Shown: positions 49,795 to 59,925, counted from the stretch's first letter. The stretch: DNA of 64,000 nucleotides from Pseudomonas simiae (GCF_900111895.1 NZ_FOKB01000004.1:558001-622000), one strand, 5' to 3'. The notes: a model not told the origin generated them from the letters alone. Made by a program: numbers and translations.

Positions 49795-51892
49795 GTTCAT
49801 CTCCTAGACGGATCAACGCATCGACCGCCGTGGCGCCCTGGGCATTGACCAACAATGGGTTCACATCCAGCTCCAGCAACTGCCCGGCATTGGCGCAGGC
49901 GTAGTCGGCCACGGCACGAATGGCCGTCACCAGGGCGTCCAGATCCGCCACTTCACGCCCGCGAAAACCTTGCAGCAATGCTGCGCTGCGCAGGCTGAGC
50001 AAGGCGTTGCGGATGGCACTGTCGGTGGTCGGCAACAACAGGCTGCGGCTGTCCTTGAGCAACTCCACCAGGATGCCGCCGGCGCCGATGACCAGGGCCA
50101 GGCCAAAGTCGTTTTCGCGTTTGATGCCCACGATCAACTCCGCCAACGGCGGTGTAGCCATCGACTCCAGCAGCAATTGATCGAAGACGACATGCGGTGC
50201 ATAAGCCGAGATGTGCGCGCGCATCTGCTCAAGTGCAGCGGTCAGGGCCCTGCCGTTTTGCAGGTTCAGCACCACGGCACCGGCCTCGGTTTTATGCGGC
50301 AACTGCGCGCTGACCGCCTTGAGCACCAGGGGATAGCCCAGCATTTCTGCATCGCTGACCGCCCTGCCCGGCGTACTCAATACGCCGGCCGGTGTCGTAA
50401 GGCCGAATGCACGCAAGGCTTGCTTGGAGGCCCATTCGTCCAAGGCCTCGCCTCTGTCATCCAGGGCTTTTGGGCACAACGGTTCGAGGATCGATTCTCC
50501 TCGCTCCAGCAACACGCGGCGGTTGCGCGGGTAGTCGGCAATCCGCCCCCAAGCGGCCAATGCATCCTCTACGCCTTGCAGCGCAGCAATTCCCTGAGCA
50601 TGCAGGCGCTCGCGGGCATGGGGCGGCAACAGTTCGGGAAGTGCCGAAGTGACGAACCCGGTCTTGCCATGGCGACCGAGCGCGGCGCAGAACAGCTCCA
50701 GCAACAGGTCGCACTCCTTGCGCTCACCCGTGAATTCGGCCGGGTAATCCAGCACTAGCATGGCGGCGTCGGCGGCGGTTCGCAGCACGGTGTCGAGCAT
50801 CGCGTCGAGGGCATCACGGTCGCCCCAGATGGCGGTGGTGAAATCCAGCGGATTGACCAGGTTGGCGTAACTGGGCAGCACCTGGGCCAGTTCAGCACGT
50901 TGGTCGTCGTCCAGTGTCGGCAAGGCCAGGTGATTGCGTTCGGCGTAGTCGGCAATCAGCCCCGCATCGCCACCAGAACAGGCCAGTGCAATCAAGCGAT
51001 TCCCCTCCGGAAGATTGCCGCACGCTGCGGCCTTCAGGGTTTCGACAAAACTCACGGGGCCGCTGACGCGGATCACGCCCAGGCGCGCAAACAAGCTGTC
51101 GTACAGCGCGTCGGAGCCCGACAGCGAACTGGTGTGACTCAAGGCCAGTTCCGCACCGATCTGCGACACGCCGGTTTTCAGCGCAATGATCGGAATGCCT
51201 TTCTCCAACGCCTTGTGCGCTGCTCGGGCAAACCCCGGCACATTCTTCAAGCCTTCCAAATGCAGGCCGATGGCGGTGACGCGCGGCTCATCGAGCAACA
51301 CGTCCATCAGCTCGGCAACGCCCAGTTGCGCCTGATTACCGACCGAGGCCATGTAGGCCACTGGCAGCGAACGGTCGCTCATCGACAGGTTGTAGGCGAA
51401 GTTGCCGCTCTGGGTGAGCACCGCCACGCCCTTCTCTACCGACTTGCCGCCATGGGCCACCGGCCACAGCGCCGAGCAGTGCAGGTAGTCAAGCAGGCCG
51501 TAGCAGTTGGGGCCAAGCAAGGCCATATCGCCCGCAGCCTTCAGAAGTTGCTGCTGCAGAGCTGCACCGCCGGCCCCCGTCTCGGCAAAACCGGAGGCGT
51601 AGCATATGGCACCACCCGTGCCGATAGCGGCTAGCTCAGCCACGCAGGTCAGCGTCAACTCGCGATTGGTGGCGATAAACACCGCATCCGGCCCGCACGG
51701 TAAATCGGTCACGCGGCGCACGCAGGGGATGCCATCAAGGCTGTCATGCTGCGGGTTGACCAACCACATCGGCCCGGTAAATCCGCCGTCGGCACAGCGC
51801 TTGAGCGCACGCGCCATGCTGCGTCCACCAACGAAAGCCAGGTGCCGGGGCGCCAGCAGGCGTTTGAGATTGTCGCGAATAGCCTGGGACAT
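49784..51892 (-). CDS. ADP-forming acetate/acyl-CoA ligase family protein
   Basis: About 702 residues. N-terminal CoA-binding Rossmann domain (HLAFVGGRSMARALKRCADG), succinyl-CoA-ligase-like region (VAVLTQSGNFAYNLSMSDRS, GNQAQLGVAELMDVLLDEPR), then a C-terminal ATP-grasp domain (LVLKAVSAQLPHKTEAGAVV, VIGAGGILVELLKDSRSLLL). Such fused enzymes interconvert acyl-CoA and acid with ADP/ATP. AGGAG lies before the start; a longer frame upstream was not used because it runs into the acyl-CoA dehydrogenase gene. The equivalent gene follows aruI in P. aeruginosa. Confidence 0.85.
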   Translation of the reverse strand: MSQAIRDNLKRLLAPRHLAFVGGRSMARALKRCADGGFTGPMWLVNPQHDSLDGIPCVRRVTDLPCGPDAVFIATNRELTLTCVAELAAIGTGGAICYASGFAETGAGGAALQQQLLKAAGDMALLGPNCYGLLDYLHCSALWPVAHGGKSVEKGVAVLTQSGNFAYNLSMSDRSLPVAYMASVGNQAQLGVAELMDVLLDEPRVTAIGLHLEGLKNVPGFARAAHKALEKGIPIIALKTGVSQIGAELALSHTSSLSGSDALYDSLFARLGVIRVSGPVSFVETLKAAACGNLPEGNRLIALACSGGDAGLIADYAERNHLALPTLDDDQRAELAQVLPSYANLVNPLDFTTAIWGDRDALDAMLDTVLRTAADAAMLVLDYPAEFTGERKECDLLLELFCAALGRHGKTGFVTSALPELLPPHARERLHAQGIAALQGVEDALAAWGRIADYPRNRRVLLERGESILEPLCPKALDDRGEALDEWASKQALRAFGLTTPAGVLSTPGRAVSDAEMLGYPLVLKAVSAQLPHKTEAGAVVLNLQNGRALTAALEQMRAHISAYAPHVVFDQLLLESMATPPLAELIVGIKRENDFGLALVIGAGGILVELLKDSRSLLLPTTDSAIRNALLSLRSAALLQGFRGREVADLDALVTAIRAVADYACANAGQLLELDVNPLLVNAQGATAVDALIRLGDEHVR

Positions 51893-51908
51893 ACGCTCTC
51901 CTCGCCGA

Positions 51909-53069
51909 TCAGCGCAACAGCGGCCGCAACAGTTCACGGGCGATGATATGGCGCTGGATTTCCGAAGTGCCTTCCCAGATCCGCTCGATCCGTGCGTTAC
52001 GCCAGATACGTTCAACCGGCCCTTCATCCATCAAGCCCATACCGCCAAAAATCTGCACCGCCTCATCGGCGACCTTGCCCAGGGTTTCACTGGCGAACAG
52101 CTTGGCCATGCCGGCCTCGCCATCGGTCATGCTGCCCTGATCCATCTTCCAGGCAGTGTGCAGGGTCAGCAGTTCAGCGGCCCGGATCTGTGTGGCCATG
52201 TCGGCCAGCTTGAAGCTCACGCCTTGGTAGGTGCCGATCGGCTGGCCGAACTGCTTGCGGTCCGCCGCCCATTGCAACGACACATCCAGGGCGCGCTGGG
52301 CCTGGCCGACGCAGTTGGCGGCCACCATCACACGGCCGGCCGTGAGCCAGGCATTGGCCACCTCCCAGCCTTTGCCCACTTCGCCCAGCACCTTGGAAGC
52401 CGGGACGCGGCAATCATCGAAGAACATTTCATAGGTGTGATAACCCCGGTTGCTTACGCACTTGGGGCCACGGCGGATGGTCATGCCGGGGGTGCCACGA
52501 TCGACCAGGAACGAGGTCACGGCGTTGCGCTGCCGGCCATTGTGTTCGTAGGTATCGGTGACCGCGAACACGATGGCAAAATCGGCGTGCCCGGCATGGC
52601 TGATAAAGTGCTTGCTGCCATTGATTACGAAGTCATCGCCACTGCGCACGGCGCGGGTCTTAATGGCGTTGGCATCGGAACCGGCGCCGGGTTCGGTCAA
52701 GGCAAAACAGTCGACTTTCTTGCCTTGCACACAGGGCAACAGGTAGTCGCCAATCTGTGAGCCGGTGCACGCCATCAGGATCTTGGACGGCCGCGCGACA
52801 AACACATGCAAGGCCCACGAGACTTTGGACAGCTCCCGTTCGATCAGGGCCTGGGACAGGTAATCCAGGCCGCCGCCCCCCACCTCTTCCGGCATGTTGA
52901 AGGCATAGAAACCGGCAGCAATGGCCTTGTCGCGAATCTGCGCAGCCAGCTCGGGCGAGACCGCGTCGGCACGGTCCACCGCCTCTTCATGGGGCAACAA
53001 TTCCTTGGCAACAAAACTGCGTACCGCGTCCACCAACATGTCTTGTTCTTGGCTGAGTTGGAAATTCAT
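51909..53069 (-). CDS. Acyl-CoA dehydrogenase
   Basis: 386 residues, FAD-dependent alpha,beta-dehydrogenation of an acyl-CoA. Motifs: FALTEPGAGSDANAIKTRAV (signature 1), KHFISHAGHADF, and the C-terminal QIFGGMGLMDEGPVERIWRN / IWEGTSEIQRHIIARELL (signature 2 and FAD contact). CAGGTAG precedes the start. Second gene of the minus-strand unit hydratase, dehydrogenase, synthetase, aruI. Substrate is unknown; the cluster suggests a guanidino- or short-chain acyl-CoA. Confidence 0.9.
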   Translation of the reverse strand: MNFQLSQEQDMLVDAVRSFVAKELLPHEEAVDRADAVSPELAAQIRDKAIAAGFYAFNMPEEVGGGGLDYLSQALIERELSKVSWALHVFVARPSKILMACTGSQIGDYLLPCVQGKKVDCFALTEPGAGSDANAIKTRAVRSGDDFVINGSKHFISHAGHADFAIVFAVTDTYEHNGRQRNAVTSFLVDRGTPGMTIRRGPKCVSNRGYHTYEMFFDDCRVPASKVLGEVGKGWEVANAWLTAGRVMVAANCVGQAQRALDVSLQWAADRKQFGQPIGTYQGVSFKLADMATQIRAAELLTLHTAWKMDQGSMTDGEAGMAKLFASETLGKVADEAVQIFGGMGLMDEGPVERIWRNARIERIWEGTSEIQRHIIARELLRPLLR

Positions 53070-53096
53070 GGCGCTACCTGTTCGGAGGTGTTGTTG

Positions 53097-53888
53097 TTAT
53101 TTGCCGCTGAAAATCGGAAGGCGTTTTTCCAGGGAGGCGCGCAAGGCTTCGGTACCGTCGGCGCTGCGTCCGCACAACAGCCCAGCGGCCAGTTCGGCCT
53201 GCAGTTGCGCGGTCAGGCTGCGCTCGGCGCCGTCACGGATCAGGGTCTTGGTCTGGGCGAAGGCAAAGGTCGGGCCGTTGGCCAGGCGTGTGGCGAGTGC
53301 GTTGGTATGGGCGTGCAGGTGATCATCCGTGACCACTTCACCGACCAGGCCCGCAGCCAGGGCTCGGTCGGCGCTCCATAGCTCGTCAAGGAACAGCAGC
53401 CGCTTGGCTTGCTCGCTGCCGATCAGGCGCGGCAAGTGCCAACTGGCACCGGCATCCGGCGAGTAGGCCATGCTGGTGTAACCGGCCTTGAAGCGCGCCG
53501 ATTGGGCGGCGACGCGCAGGTCGCAGCACAGGGTCAGGTCCATACCCGCGCCGACAGCGGTGCCGTTGATTGCGGCAATCGTGGGTTTGTCGAGGGTGTG
53601 CAGGCGCGTCATCAAGGCGTGGGCAGTGTCGGTCCAGCCATAAGTTTCGAGGGCGCCACGGGCTTCGGCGGCGGCCCACTCAGCCAGGTCGGCACCGGCG
53701 CAGAAGCTGCGACCGTTGCCGGTCAATACCACCACACGCACAGCGGGGTCGGTGTTGAAGGTATCGAGCAAGGCGTGCAGGTGCTTGAGGGTGGGAATGT
53801 CCAAGGCATTGCGCTGCGGGCCACGGTTGAGGGTGATCCAGGCAACGCCAGCTTGCACCTGAGTGAGCACGGGCGAATCAATAGTCAT
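53097..53888 (-). CDS. Enoyl-CoA hydratase/isomerase
   Basis: 263 residues of the crotonase fold: GVAWITLNRGPQRNALDIPT, oxyanion-hole region GNGRSFCAGADLAEWAA and IAAINGTAVGAGMDLTLCCD, then TSMAYSPDAGASWHLPRLIG. Usual crotonase Glu positions could not be assigned with certainty. GAGGAAG before the ATG. First gene of the aru-type operon; a TetR-like palindrome lies about 50 bases upstream. Confidence 0.88.
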   Translation of the reverse strand: MTIDSPVLTQVQAGVAWITLNRGPQRNALDIPTLKHLHALLDTFNTDPAVRVVVLTGNGRSFCAGADLAEWAAAEARGALETYGWTDTAHALMTRLHTLDKPTIAAINGTAVGAGMDLTLCCDLRVAAQSARFKAGYTSMAYSPDAGASWHLPRLIGSEQAKRLLFLDELWSADRALAAGLVGEVVTDDHLHAHTNALATRLANGPTFAFAQTKTLIRDGAERSLTAQLQAELAAGLLCGRSADGTEALRASLEKRLPIFSGK

Positions 53889-53938
53889 GGCTTCCTCGAA
53901 TTATTTTAGTTGGCTTGAGGGGTGCGACACGAAACGAT

Positions 53939-53956
53939 ACTAAACAAGTGTTCAGT
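53939..53956. promoter_or_regulatory. Candidate TetR operator before the hydratase-aruI operon
   Basis: ACTAAACAAGTGTTCAGT is an 18-bp inverted repeat (symmetric at 14 of 18 positions; core AACAxxTGTT), 51 bases upstream of the hydratase start, between that operon and the TetR gene. It is like operators of TetR repressors of acyl-CoA degradation; assignment is inference. Confidence 0.5.
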
Positions 53957-54040
53957 AAGAAGGCAATCGGCAATCAGCAAATATTTTCAGGAGGGGTAAA
54001 CGGCCGGCCTGAACCGTGCGTCCAGGCGGCTGGAGAAGGC

Positions 54041-54679
54041 TCAGGGTTTGAGCTGATAACGCTGGCGCCCACCGGCCTGCAGGCCATCGACCCAGGCTTC
54101 GCAGATCTGGATGCCCTGCTCCGGCGTGAACGTGCCAGGGTTGAGCCCCGACTCCAGCCACAACCCATCGAGCAGCGCGCTCAGTCCGATGGCGGCCAGA
54201 TCGGCGTCGAAGTGCTTCCAGCCCTCCTCCCTGGCCATGTCGGTCAGGGCCGAACGCATGATGGTGCGGTACTCGCCATAGGAGTGTTCGTGAGCCAGGT
54301 TGATCGCCGGCGCTGTCTTGACCGCGCCCCAGAAAACCAGCCAGGCGTCCAGCAAGTGCGGGTCGAGCAATTCGGCGGAAAATGAGCCGCGGAACAATGC
54401 CGACAGGCGCTCCCGAGGGTTAGGCGGCGCCTTGGCCATGGTCGCGCGCAGCAGGCTCATGACCTGATCGGTGATGGTGCGGTAGGCCTCGGCCACCAGT
54501 TCGTCCTTGCCCGAATAGTGATGGCTGATCAATCCCACCGACACCCCGGCCTCGGCACTGATCTTGCGAATCGACGCCCCCTGAAAACCATCACGCTTGA
54601 GGCACGTGAGCGTGGCCTGGACCAGATTGGCCTTGCGCACTTCCGGGTCCATCCGGGAAAAACGGGATTCCTGGGTCAT
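54041..54679 (-). CDS. TetR-family repressor, BetI-like
   Basis: 212 residues. TetR HTH at about 15-60 (ATLTCLKRDGFQGASIRKIS, AEAGVSVGLISHHYSGKDEL) and a C-terminal domain like BetI (AWLVFWGAVKTAPAINLAHE, LSALLDGLWLESGL). AGGAATT precedes the ATG. It is upstream of, and on the same strand as, the aru-type operon, with 152 bases between; the palindrome in that gap suggests it represses that operon. BetI itself controls choline oxidation, but no bet genes are here. Confidence 0.84.
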   Translation of the reverse strand: MTQESRFSRMDPEVRKANLVQATLTCLKRDGFQGASIRKISAEAGVSVGLISHHYSGKDELVAEAYRTITDQVMSLLRATMAKAPPNPRERLSALFRGSFSAELLDPHLLDAWLVFWGAVKTAPAINLAHEHSYGEYRTIMRSALTDMAREEGWKHFDADLAAIGLSALLDGLWLESGLNPGTFTPEQGIQICEAWVDGLQAGGRQRYQLKP

Positions 54680-54934
54680 GCGGCGAATTCCTACGATTGA
54701 GACGGCAGCACGACTCTACATCAGTCGCGATAACCCGGCGACACCTGATCCAGCGTCCGCAGCTCAGGTCGCTCATGCGGCAATGCGCGACCAATCGATA
54801 GCACGCCGCGAGCTGTTCACGGCGCTGCTATTCGTGATTTGCGGTAAAGAGTCCTTTTCGGATTCGGCGGTTTTTCCGAAGGAACAACGGGCGGATACTC
54901 GACGCCATTGTTCACACCCCTTCAGGAGTTACCG

Positions 54935-55753
54935 ATGTCTATCCCAACGCAAAACGTCCCAGCCTTCGGCCTTGGCACATTCCGCCTGCAAGGCCAGGTG
55001 GTGATCGATTCCGTGAGCACCGGCCTGGAACTGGGGTACCGCGTGATCGATACCGCGCAGATCTACGAGAACGAAGCCGACGTCGGCCAGGCGATTGCCA
55101 ACAGTGGCGTCCCGCGTGACGAGCTGTTTATCACCAGCAAGATCTGGATCGCCAACTTCGCCGAAGGCCAGCTGATTCCAAGCCTGCGTGAAAGCCTGAG
55201 CAAACTTAAGACCGACTATCTGGACTTGACACTGATCCACTGGCCCTCACCGGAAAACCAGGTACCTGTCGCCGAATTCATGGGCCAATTGCTGGAAGCC
55301 AAGCACCTGGGCCTGACCCGCCAGATCGGCATTTCCAACTTCACCGTCGACTTGATGAAACAGGCGATTGCAGCCGTCGGGGCCGAAAACATCGCCACCA
55401 ACCAGGTCGAACTGCACCCCTACCTGCAAAACCGCAAGGTCGTGGATTTCGCCACCGCCAACGGCATTCAGGTCACGTCCTACATGACCCTGGCCTACGG
55501 CGAGGTGCTCAAGGACCCGGTGATCCAGCAAATCGCCGAGCGCCATCAGGCGACCCCGGCGCAAGTGACACTGGCCTGGGCCATGCAATTGGGCTACGCC
55601 GTGATCCCATCATCGACCAAGCGCGCCAACCTGGAAAGCAACCTCAAGGCCCTGCAACTGACCTTGAGCGCTGCCGATATGGCACAGATTGCCGAACTGG
55701 AACGCGGCCATCGCCTGACCAGCCCCAAGGGTATCGCGCCAAAGTGGGATTAA
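54935..55753 (+). CDS. dkgB: Aldo/keto reductase, 2,5-diketo-D-gluconate reductase B type
   Basis: About 272 residues of the AKR5 group: [20 protein letters not shown], the catalytic tetrad region with Asp and Tyr ([20 protein letters not shown]), Lys in [16 protein letters not shown] and the NADPH region [18 protein letters not shown]. It reduces small aldehydes and ketones such as methylglyoxal or 2,5-diketogluconate. AGGAG before the start. A single gene; its 3' end overlaps the convergent receiver-like gene by 4 bases. Confidence 0.86.
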   Translation: MSIPTQNVPAFGLGTFRLQGQVVIDSVSTGLELGYRVIDTAQIYENEADVGQAIANSGVPRDELFITSKIWIANFAEGQLIPSLRESLSKLKTDYLDLTLIHWPSPENQVPVAEFMGQLLEAKHLGLTRQIGISNFTVDLMKQAIAAVGAENIATNQVELHPYLQNRKVVDFATANGIQVTSYMTLAYGEVLKDPVIQQIAERHQATPAQVTLAWAMQLGYAVIPSSTKRANLESNLKALQLTLSAADMAQIAELERGHRLTSPKGIAPKWD

Positions 55754-56175
55754 ACACCGGCCACGGGCGCACGGGATAACTCCCGCAGCCACGGCAGCAC
55801 GCGCAGGCCGGTGGTGGCAGCGGGTGGGTCGATGATGTCCATGAAGTGTTCGAGGTTGACGTTATCAGGCATGCCGGGCAGCCGCATCAGCACCGCCGGG
55901 GTTGCGTCAGCGGTGCGGGCGCTCAGGTCCAGATAATCGTAGACCAGCACATGGTGTGCCTGAGGTTGAGGCCCGCAAGCGTGGGCCGTCAGCCCCGAAT
56001 TGATGATCAGCACATCAAACGGCCGGGCCGGGATGGCGGTGAGCAACAGGACCTCTTCAAGGGTTTCCACCGGTACGATTCGGAAGTACCCCAACCGGTT
56101 GAGCATTTTTTCGATATGCAGGCGTTGCAGGTGTTGTTCATCGGCAATCAGTATGGTCAATGCTTTGTTTGGCAT
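55750..56175 (-). CDS. Stand-alone receiver-like protein lacking the phospho-acceptor Asp
   Basis: 141 residues. The N-terminal half follows the receiver fold: [20 protein letters not shown] keeps the acidic pair (Asp12, Glu13), then [14 protein letters not shown], where the phosphorylatable Asp is expected, has Asn at about 59. The rest is short and does not show the usual Thr and Lys positions clearly. No output domain. It lies 134 bases downstream of a BvgS-like kinase on the same strand, so it may modulate that system without phosphorylation. I know no named family. Confidence 0.65.
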   Translation of the reverse strand: MPNKALTILIADEQHLQRLHIEKMLNRLGYFRIVPVETLEEVLLLTAIPARPFDVLIINSGLTAHACGPQPQAHHVLVYDYLDLSARTADATPAVLMRLPGMPDNVNLEHFMDIIDPPAATTGLRVLPWLRELSRAPVAGV

Positions 56176-56309
56176 GGCGGAACCCTGGGCATGCAGCGCT
56201 CGTCAGTGAGCGAGGCCCATTTTCCAGACATATCCCGAGGACAAAATCAGGCTTATTCCCGTCCAACGTAGGAGTTCTCCCAAATCCACCGAATGGCTAG
56301 CCACCTGGG

Positions 56310-59300
56310 TCAAGACTGCTTGATGCACGTGCTCAAGCTGTGATGCAAGCGATCCATGGCATGGCCAATCGCGTCAACCGTAGCCGCCAACGCATCACGG
56401 TCCCTCCTTTCACACACGTCCTCCAGCGTTTCACAACAAGCGACCAGCGCCTGCGACTTGACCATACGAGCCCCACCTTTGACGCGATGGGCCAGGTCAT
56501 GCAACTTGCCGAAATCCGTGCGTGCTCTCAGCGTCGATAGCACCAAGCGGTCCTCTGCCAGGCTGTCGAGCAATGGCGCCAGCAACTCGTTGAGCCCAGC
56601 AGTATCGCCCCCTGTCAGGGCGACCAGCGTACTCAAGTCACATACCGGCACGACCTCTTTCTCCTCCGGCGCCGCGGTGCGCGATGCCAATGCCGTGCGC
56701 AGATCATCGAGGCCGGTCGGTTTGAAGAGACAGCCGTCCATGCCCGCCTGCCGGCAGCGCTCGGTCTCCTCGGGCTGGGCGTTGGCGGTGAACCCCAGCA
56801 ACAGGCATGGCACCAGCCCCCGCTGGCGCTCTTGGGCACGGATATCACGTGCCAATGTATAGCCATCCATGATCGGCATGTTGCTATCAGTGATCACGCC
56901 ATCAAACTGCCCGTCCTGCCAGAGCGCAAAACCCTCGGCGCCGTCTTCGGCCGTGACGATGCGATGCCCCAGGAAGCTCAGTTGCCGAGCTAACAACAGA
57001 CGGTTGGCCGGGTAGTCGTCAACCACCAGGAGGTTCAACGCGTGAGTCGCAGGCGCGGGAGGCGCAGGTGCGTAAACCGGTGTGTCCGTGGCCGTGGCCA
57101 GCGTCAACGTCAGGTCCACCCTCGTCCCCTTGCCCAACACACTGCTCAAATGCAATTGGCCGCCCATCATCTCGCACAGGTTGCGGCTGATCACCAACCC
57201 CAGGCCAGAACCGCTGCGCGCCGACTGGTCGTTGTTGCTGCCTTGGATAAAGGGGCTGAACAAGCGCTGCTGATCTTCGGCACTGATGCCAATCCCCGTA
57301 TCCTCCACACACAACCTGAGGCTCAAGTGGTCACCGGCCAATGTCGGTGTGCTCTGAGCCGCCAGGCGCACCTGCCCGGTGGCGGTAAACTTGATAGCGT
57401 TGCCCAGCAGGTTGGACACCACTTGCTTGAAACGCAAAGGGTCGATCAGCACCGCCCGGTCGATCATCGGGTCGAGCTCGACTTGCAGCAGCAACCCCTT
57501 GTCCCGCGCCAGCCCTTCGAACACCCGCGCTACGGACGCCAGCAACTCATGGAGATTGGCCTGTTCCAGGCTCAGGGACAGGTGACCGGTTTCAATGCGC
57601 GCAATGTCCAGGATATCGCCGATCAACTCCAGCATGCTCCGGGATGCCATCGACGCCACCTCCAACGCATCCTGATCGACACGGCCCTGCTCGGCGTTTT
57701 TCTGGGCCAATTCGATCATGCCAATCACCGCATTCATGGGGGTGCGGATCTCATGGCTCATGATCGCCAGGAACGTCGTTTTGGCACGGTTGGCGGCGTC
57801 CGCTTCCTCCTTGGCTTCCTGCAGTTGGCCAAGCAGGCGCTGACGTTCGCTGACATCCACCCAACCGGCAATCATGCCCACGACGGCGCCGTTGCTGTCA
57901 CGGTACGGCAGCATCCACTGGTAAATGGTCAGCACACCGCCACCCGGCACCTTGAGCACGCGATCCTGGATCTGCGGCTCGCCGCGCTCCATCAGGCTCA
58001 AGTAATCGGCATGGAACGACTGAGCCTGCGGCGGGTTGCCGGTATCGGTTTGCACCACGGTCTTGCCGATCACGTCCTCCAACTTGAAGCCAAACACATC
58101 CAGGTAAGCGTTGTTGCAGGCCATCAACCGGCCCTGGCGATCGCGCACGTAGATCGGATGGGGAGTGCCGTCGATCAGCACGCTCATGAACCGCATCTGG
58201 TCGCTCAAGGCCTGTTCCGCCTGGGCGCGCTTGTGGATCAAGTTGCGCAGGTAGAGCACCCAGCCCAGGGTCACCAGCAGCAGCAACGCAGCCAGGCCAA
58301 ACCCCTGGATGATCACATTGCGATGGCTGCTCCAGTAGCTGTCATCAATGATGATCTCACTGCGCCAACGGTTGCTCAGTTCGTCCATTTCCTCAGGTGT
58401 GATACTCAACAACGCCTTCTCGAGGATCGAATACAGCTCCAGTTGGCTGCGGTTGACGCCAAAGGCAATGCGCGCCGGTTCCGTGCCGATCGTGCTGGTG
58501 ATACGCAGACGGTCTCGATAATTGCGCGCAATCATGTAGCGTGCGCTGATCAACGACACGATAGTTGCATCGACACTCCCCTTCGCGACCAGGTCCATGG
58601 CGGCCTCAGGGTTCCCGACGTCGACAAACTGGATACCTGGATAGTCGCGTGCTATCTGTGCACCGAGGCTGTTGCCACCAATGAACGCCAGGCGTTTACC
58701 GGGCATGTCTTCCAGGGTGAGCAGCCGTTCATCACTGGCACGCGCCACCAACACGTAAGGATTGGACAGATAAGGTCGGGTAAAGCGGACCTTTTCGGCA
58801 CGCTCGACGCTGGGGGTGATGACCGCGAGCATGTCCGCTTGCCCGCTGCTGACCTCATCAATTTGCCGAGTTAACGAATTGCCGTGGACCATCTCGAACT
58901 TCAAGCCCGTGCGCAAGCTGATCCGCGACAATACCTCGTCGCTCAGCCCCACGAACTGCCCCCGCTCATCTAAAAATGACAGCGGCATGAACTTGTCGAG
59001 CACCGCGACCTTTACCCGCGGGTGCTTCTCCAGCCAGCGCTGCTCACTGTCGCTCAAGCGCAGTCGGTCTGCCTCCAGAACCCCACTGTCTGCGGCGCTC
59101 CAACGGCGCAGGATGCTCATTTGCTGACTGGCGGGGATCACGGCCAGCGCTGCGTTGATGATATTCAGCAGGCGGATGTTATCCGCAGTGAAAGCAAACC
59201 CGAACGGATTGACCTCCAGCCCGGAAAAATCGGCCATACGGATATTATTGAGGTGGTTCTTTTTGATCAGATAACGGGCACTGATAATGTCGCCGAGGTA

Positions 59301-59924
59301 CACATCCGCCTGACCAAACGCCACGGAGCCGATGGCTTGGTGGGTCGAGCCATACAACAGCAGTTGCGCCTTGGGGTAATAGGCCTGGACAGCGTCGGGT
59401 TGCATGTAGTGGTAGAGCATCGCCACGCGTTTGCCGGCCAGGTCGGCGCTCAGTAAATGACTGTCACCCGCGCGGGTTATCAGCACGGGTTGATCATTGG
59501 CGTAGGAACGGGACAGCACCAGGCCCTTGTCGGCGGCTTCGTAACCATTGGCCGATCCTACTAAATCCACTTGGCCCAGCTTGAGTGCCTCGATCACCTC
59601 ATCGCGGGTGTCATAGCGTCGAACTTCGATAGGCACGCTTAAGATGAGGCTGATCAGCCACGCGTAGTCAGCGGTGATACCTTCAAAATCCTTGTTATTG
59701 CTCAAGTCAAAAGGTGCGTAGTCCGGCGCCGACACCCCCATCACCAATGTGCGTCGCTGGCGTAACCAGCGCCAGTCGCTCTCATCGAGCTCCAGCCCTG
59801 GGTTTTCAAGGGTCGCGTGGCCAAGGAGCTGTAGGGTGTGCGGCTCATCCAGGGCCATCGCTGCAGGGGAAAACAACCCGATCAGCAGGATGGCCGTGAA
59901 TCTCAACAGCCGGGTGGTCGTCAT
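56310..59924 (-). CDS. BvgS/RocS-like hybrid sensor histidine kinase
   Basis: 1204 residues, inner membrane. Signal peptide (about 1-24); two periplasmic binding-protein (Venus flytrap) domains at about 50-280 and 295-525; a membrane helix at about 538-560; PAS at 575-690; HisKA with His724 (IMSHEIRTPMNAVIGM); HATPase (830-945; GTGIGISAEDQ-type box, GSGLGLVISRN); receiver with Asp1013 (GVITDSNMPIMDG); and C-terminal Hpt with His1146 (LHDLAHRVKGGARM). All relay residues are present. One base separates it from its response regulator gene. In Pseudomonas such RocS/BvgS-type systems control fimbriae and biofilm; the target here is unknown. Confidence 0.92.
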   Translation of the reverse strand: MTTTRLLRFTAILLIGLFSPAAMALDEPHTLQLLGHATLENPGLELDESDWRWLRQRRTLVMGVSAPDYAPFDLSNNKDFEGITADYAWLISLILSVPIEVRRYDTRDEVIEALKLGQVDLVGSANGYEAADKGLVLSRSYANDQPVLITRAGDSHLLSADLAGKRVAMLYHYMQPDAVQAYYPKAQLLLYGSTHQAIGSVAFGQADVYLGDIISARYLIKKNHLNNIRMADFSGLEVNPFGFAFTADNIRLLNIINAALAVIPASQQMSILRRWSAADSGVLEADRLRLSDSEQRWLEKHPRVKVAVLDKFMPLSFLDERGQFVGLSDEVLSRISLRTGLKFEMVHGNSLTRQIDEVSSGQADMLAVITPSVERAEKVRFTRPYLSNPYVLVARASDERLLTLEDMPGKRLAFIGGNSLGAQIARDYPGIQFVDVGNPEAAMDLVAKGSVDATIVSLISARYMIARNYRDRLRITSTIGTEPARIAFGVNRSQLELYSILEKALLSITPEEMDELSNRWRSEIIIDDSYWSSHRNVIIQGFGLAALLLLVTLGWVLYLRNLIHKRAQAEQALSDQMRFMSVLIDGTPHPIYVRDRQGRLMACNNAYLDVFGFKLEDVIGKTVVQTDTGNPPQAQSFHADYLSLMERGEPQIQDRVLKVPGGGVLTIYQWMLPYRDSNGAVVGMIAGWVDVSERQRLLGQLQEAKEEADAANRAKTTFLAIMSHEIRTPMNAVIGMIELAQKNAEQGRVDQDALEVASMASRSMLELIGDILDIARIETGHLSLSLEQANLHELLASVARVFEGLARDKGLLLQVELDPMIDRAVLIDPLRFKQVVSNLLGNAIKFTATGQVRLAAQSTPTLAGDHLSLRLCVEDTGIGISAEDQQRLFSPFIQGSNNDQSARSGSGLGLVISRNLCEMMGGQLHLSSVLGKGTRVDLTLTLATATDTPVYAPAPPAPATHALNLLVVDDYPANRLLLARQLSFLGHRIVTAEDGAEGFALWQDGQFDGVITDSNMPIMDGYTLARDIRAQERQRGLVPCLLLGFTANAQPEETERCRQAGMDGCLFKPTGLDDLRTALASRTAAPEEKEVVPVCDLSTLVALTGGDTAGLNELLAPLLDSLAEDRLVLSTLRARTDFGKLHDLAHRVKGGARMVKSQALVACCETLEDVCERRDRDALAATVDAIGHAMDRLHHSLSTCIKQS

Positions 59925-59925
59925 T

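Noticed and set aside
57042..58874. 610-codon plus-strand frame opposite the BvgS-like kinase
   Set aside because: Antisense shadow; Gln/His-rich without domains.
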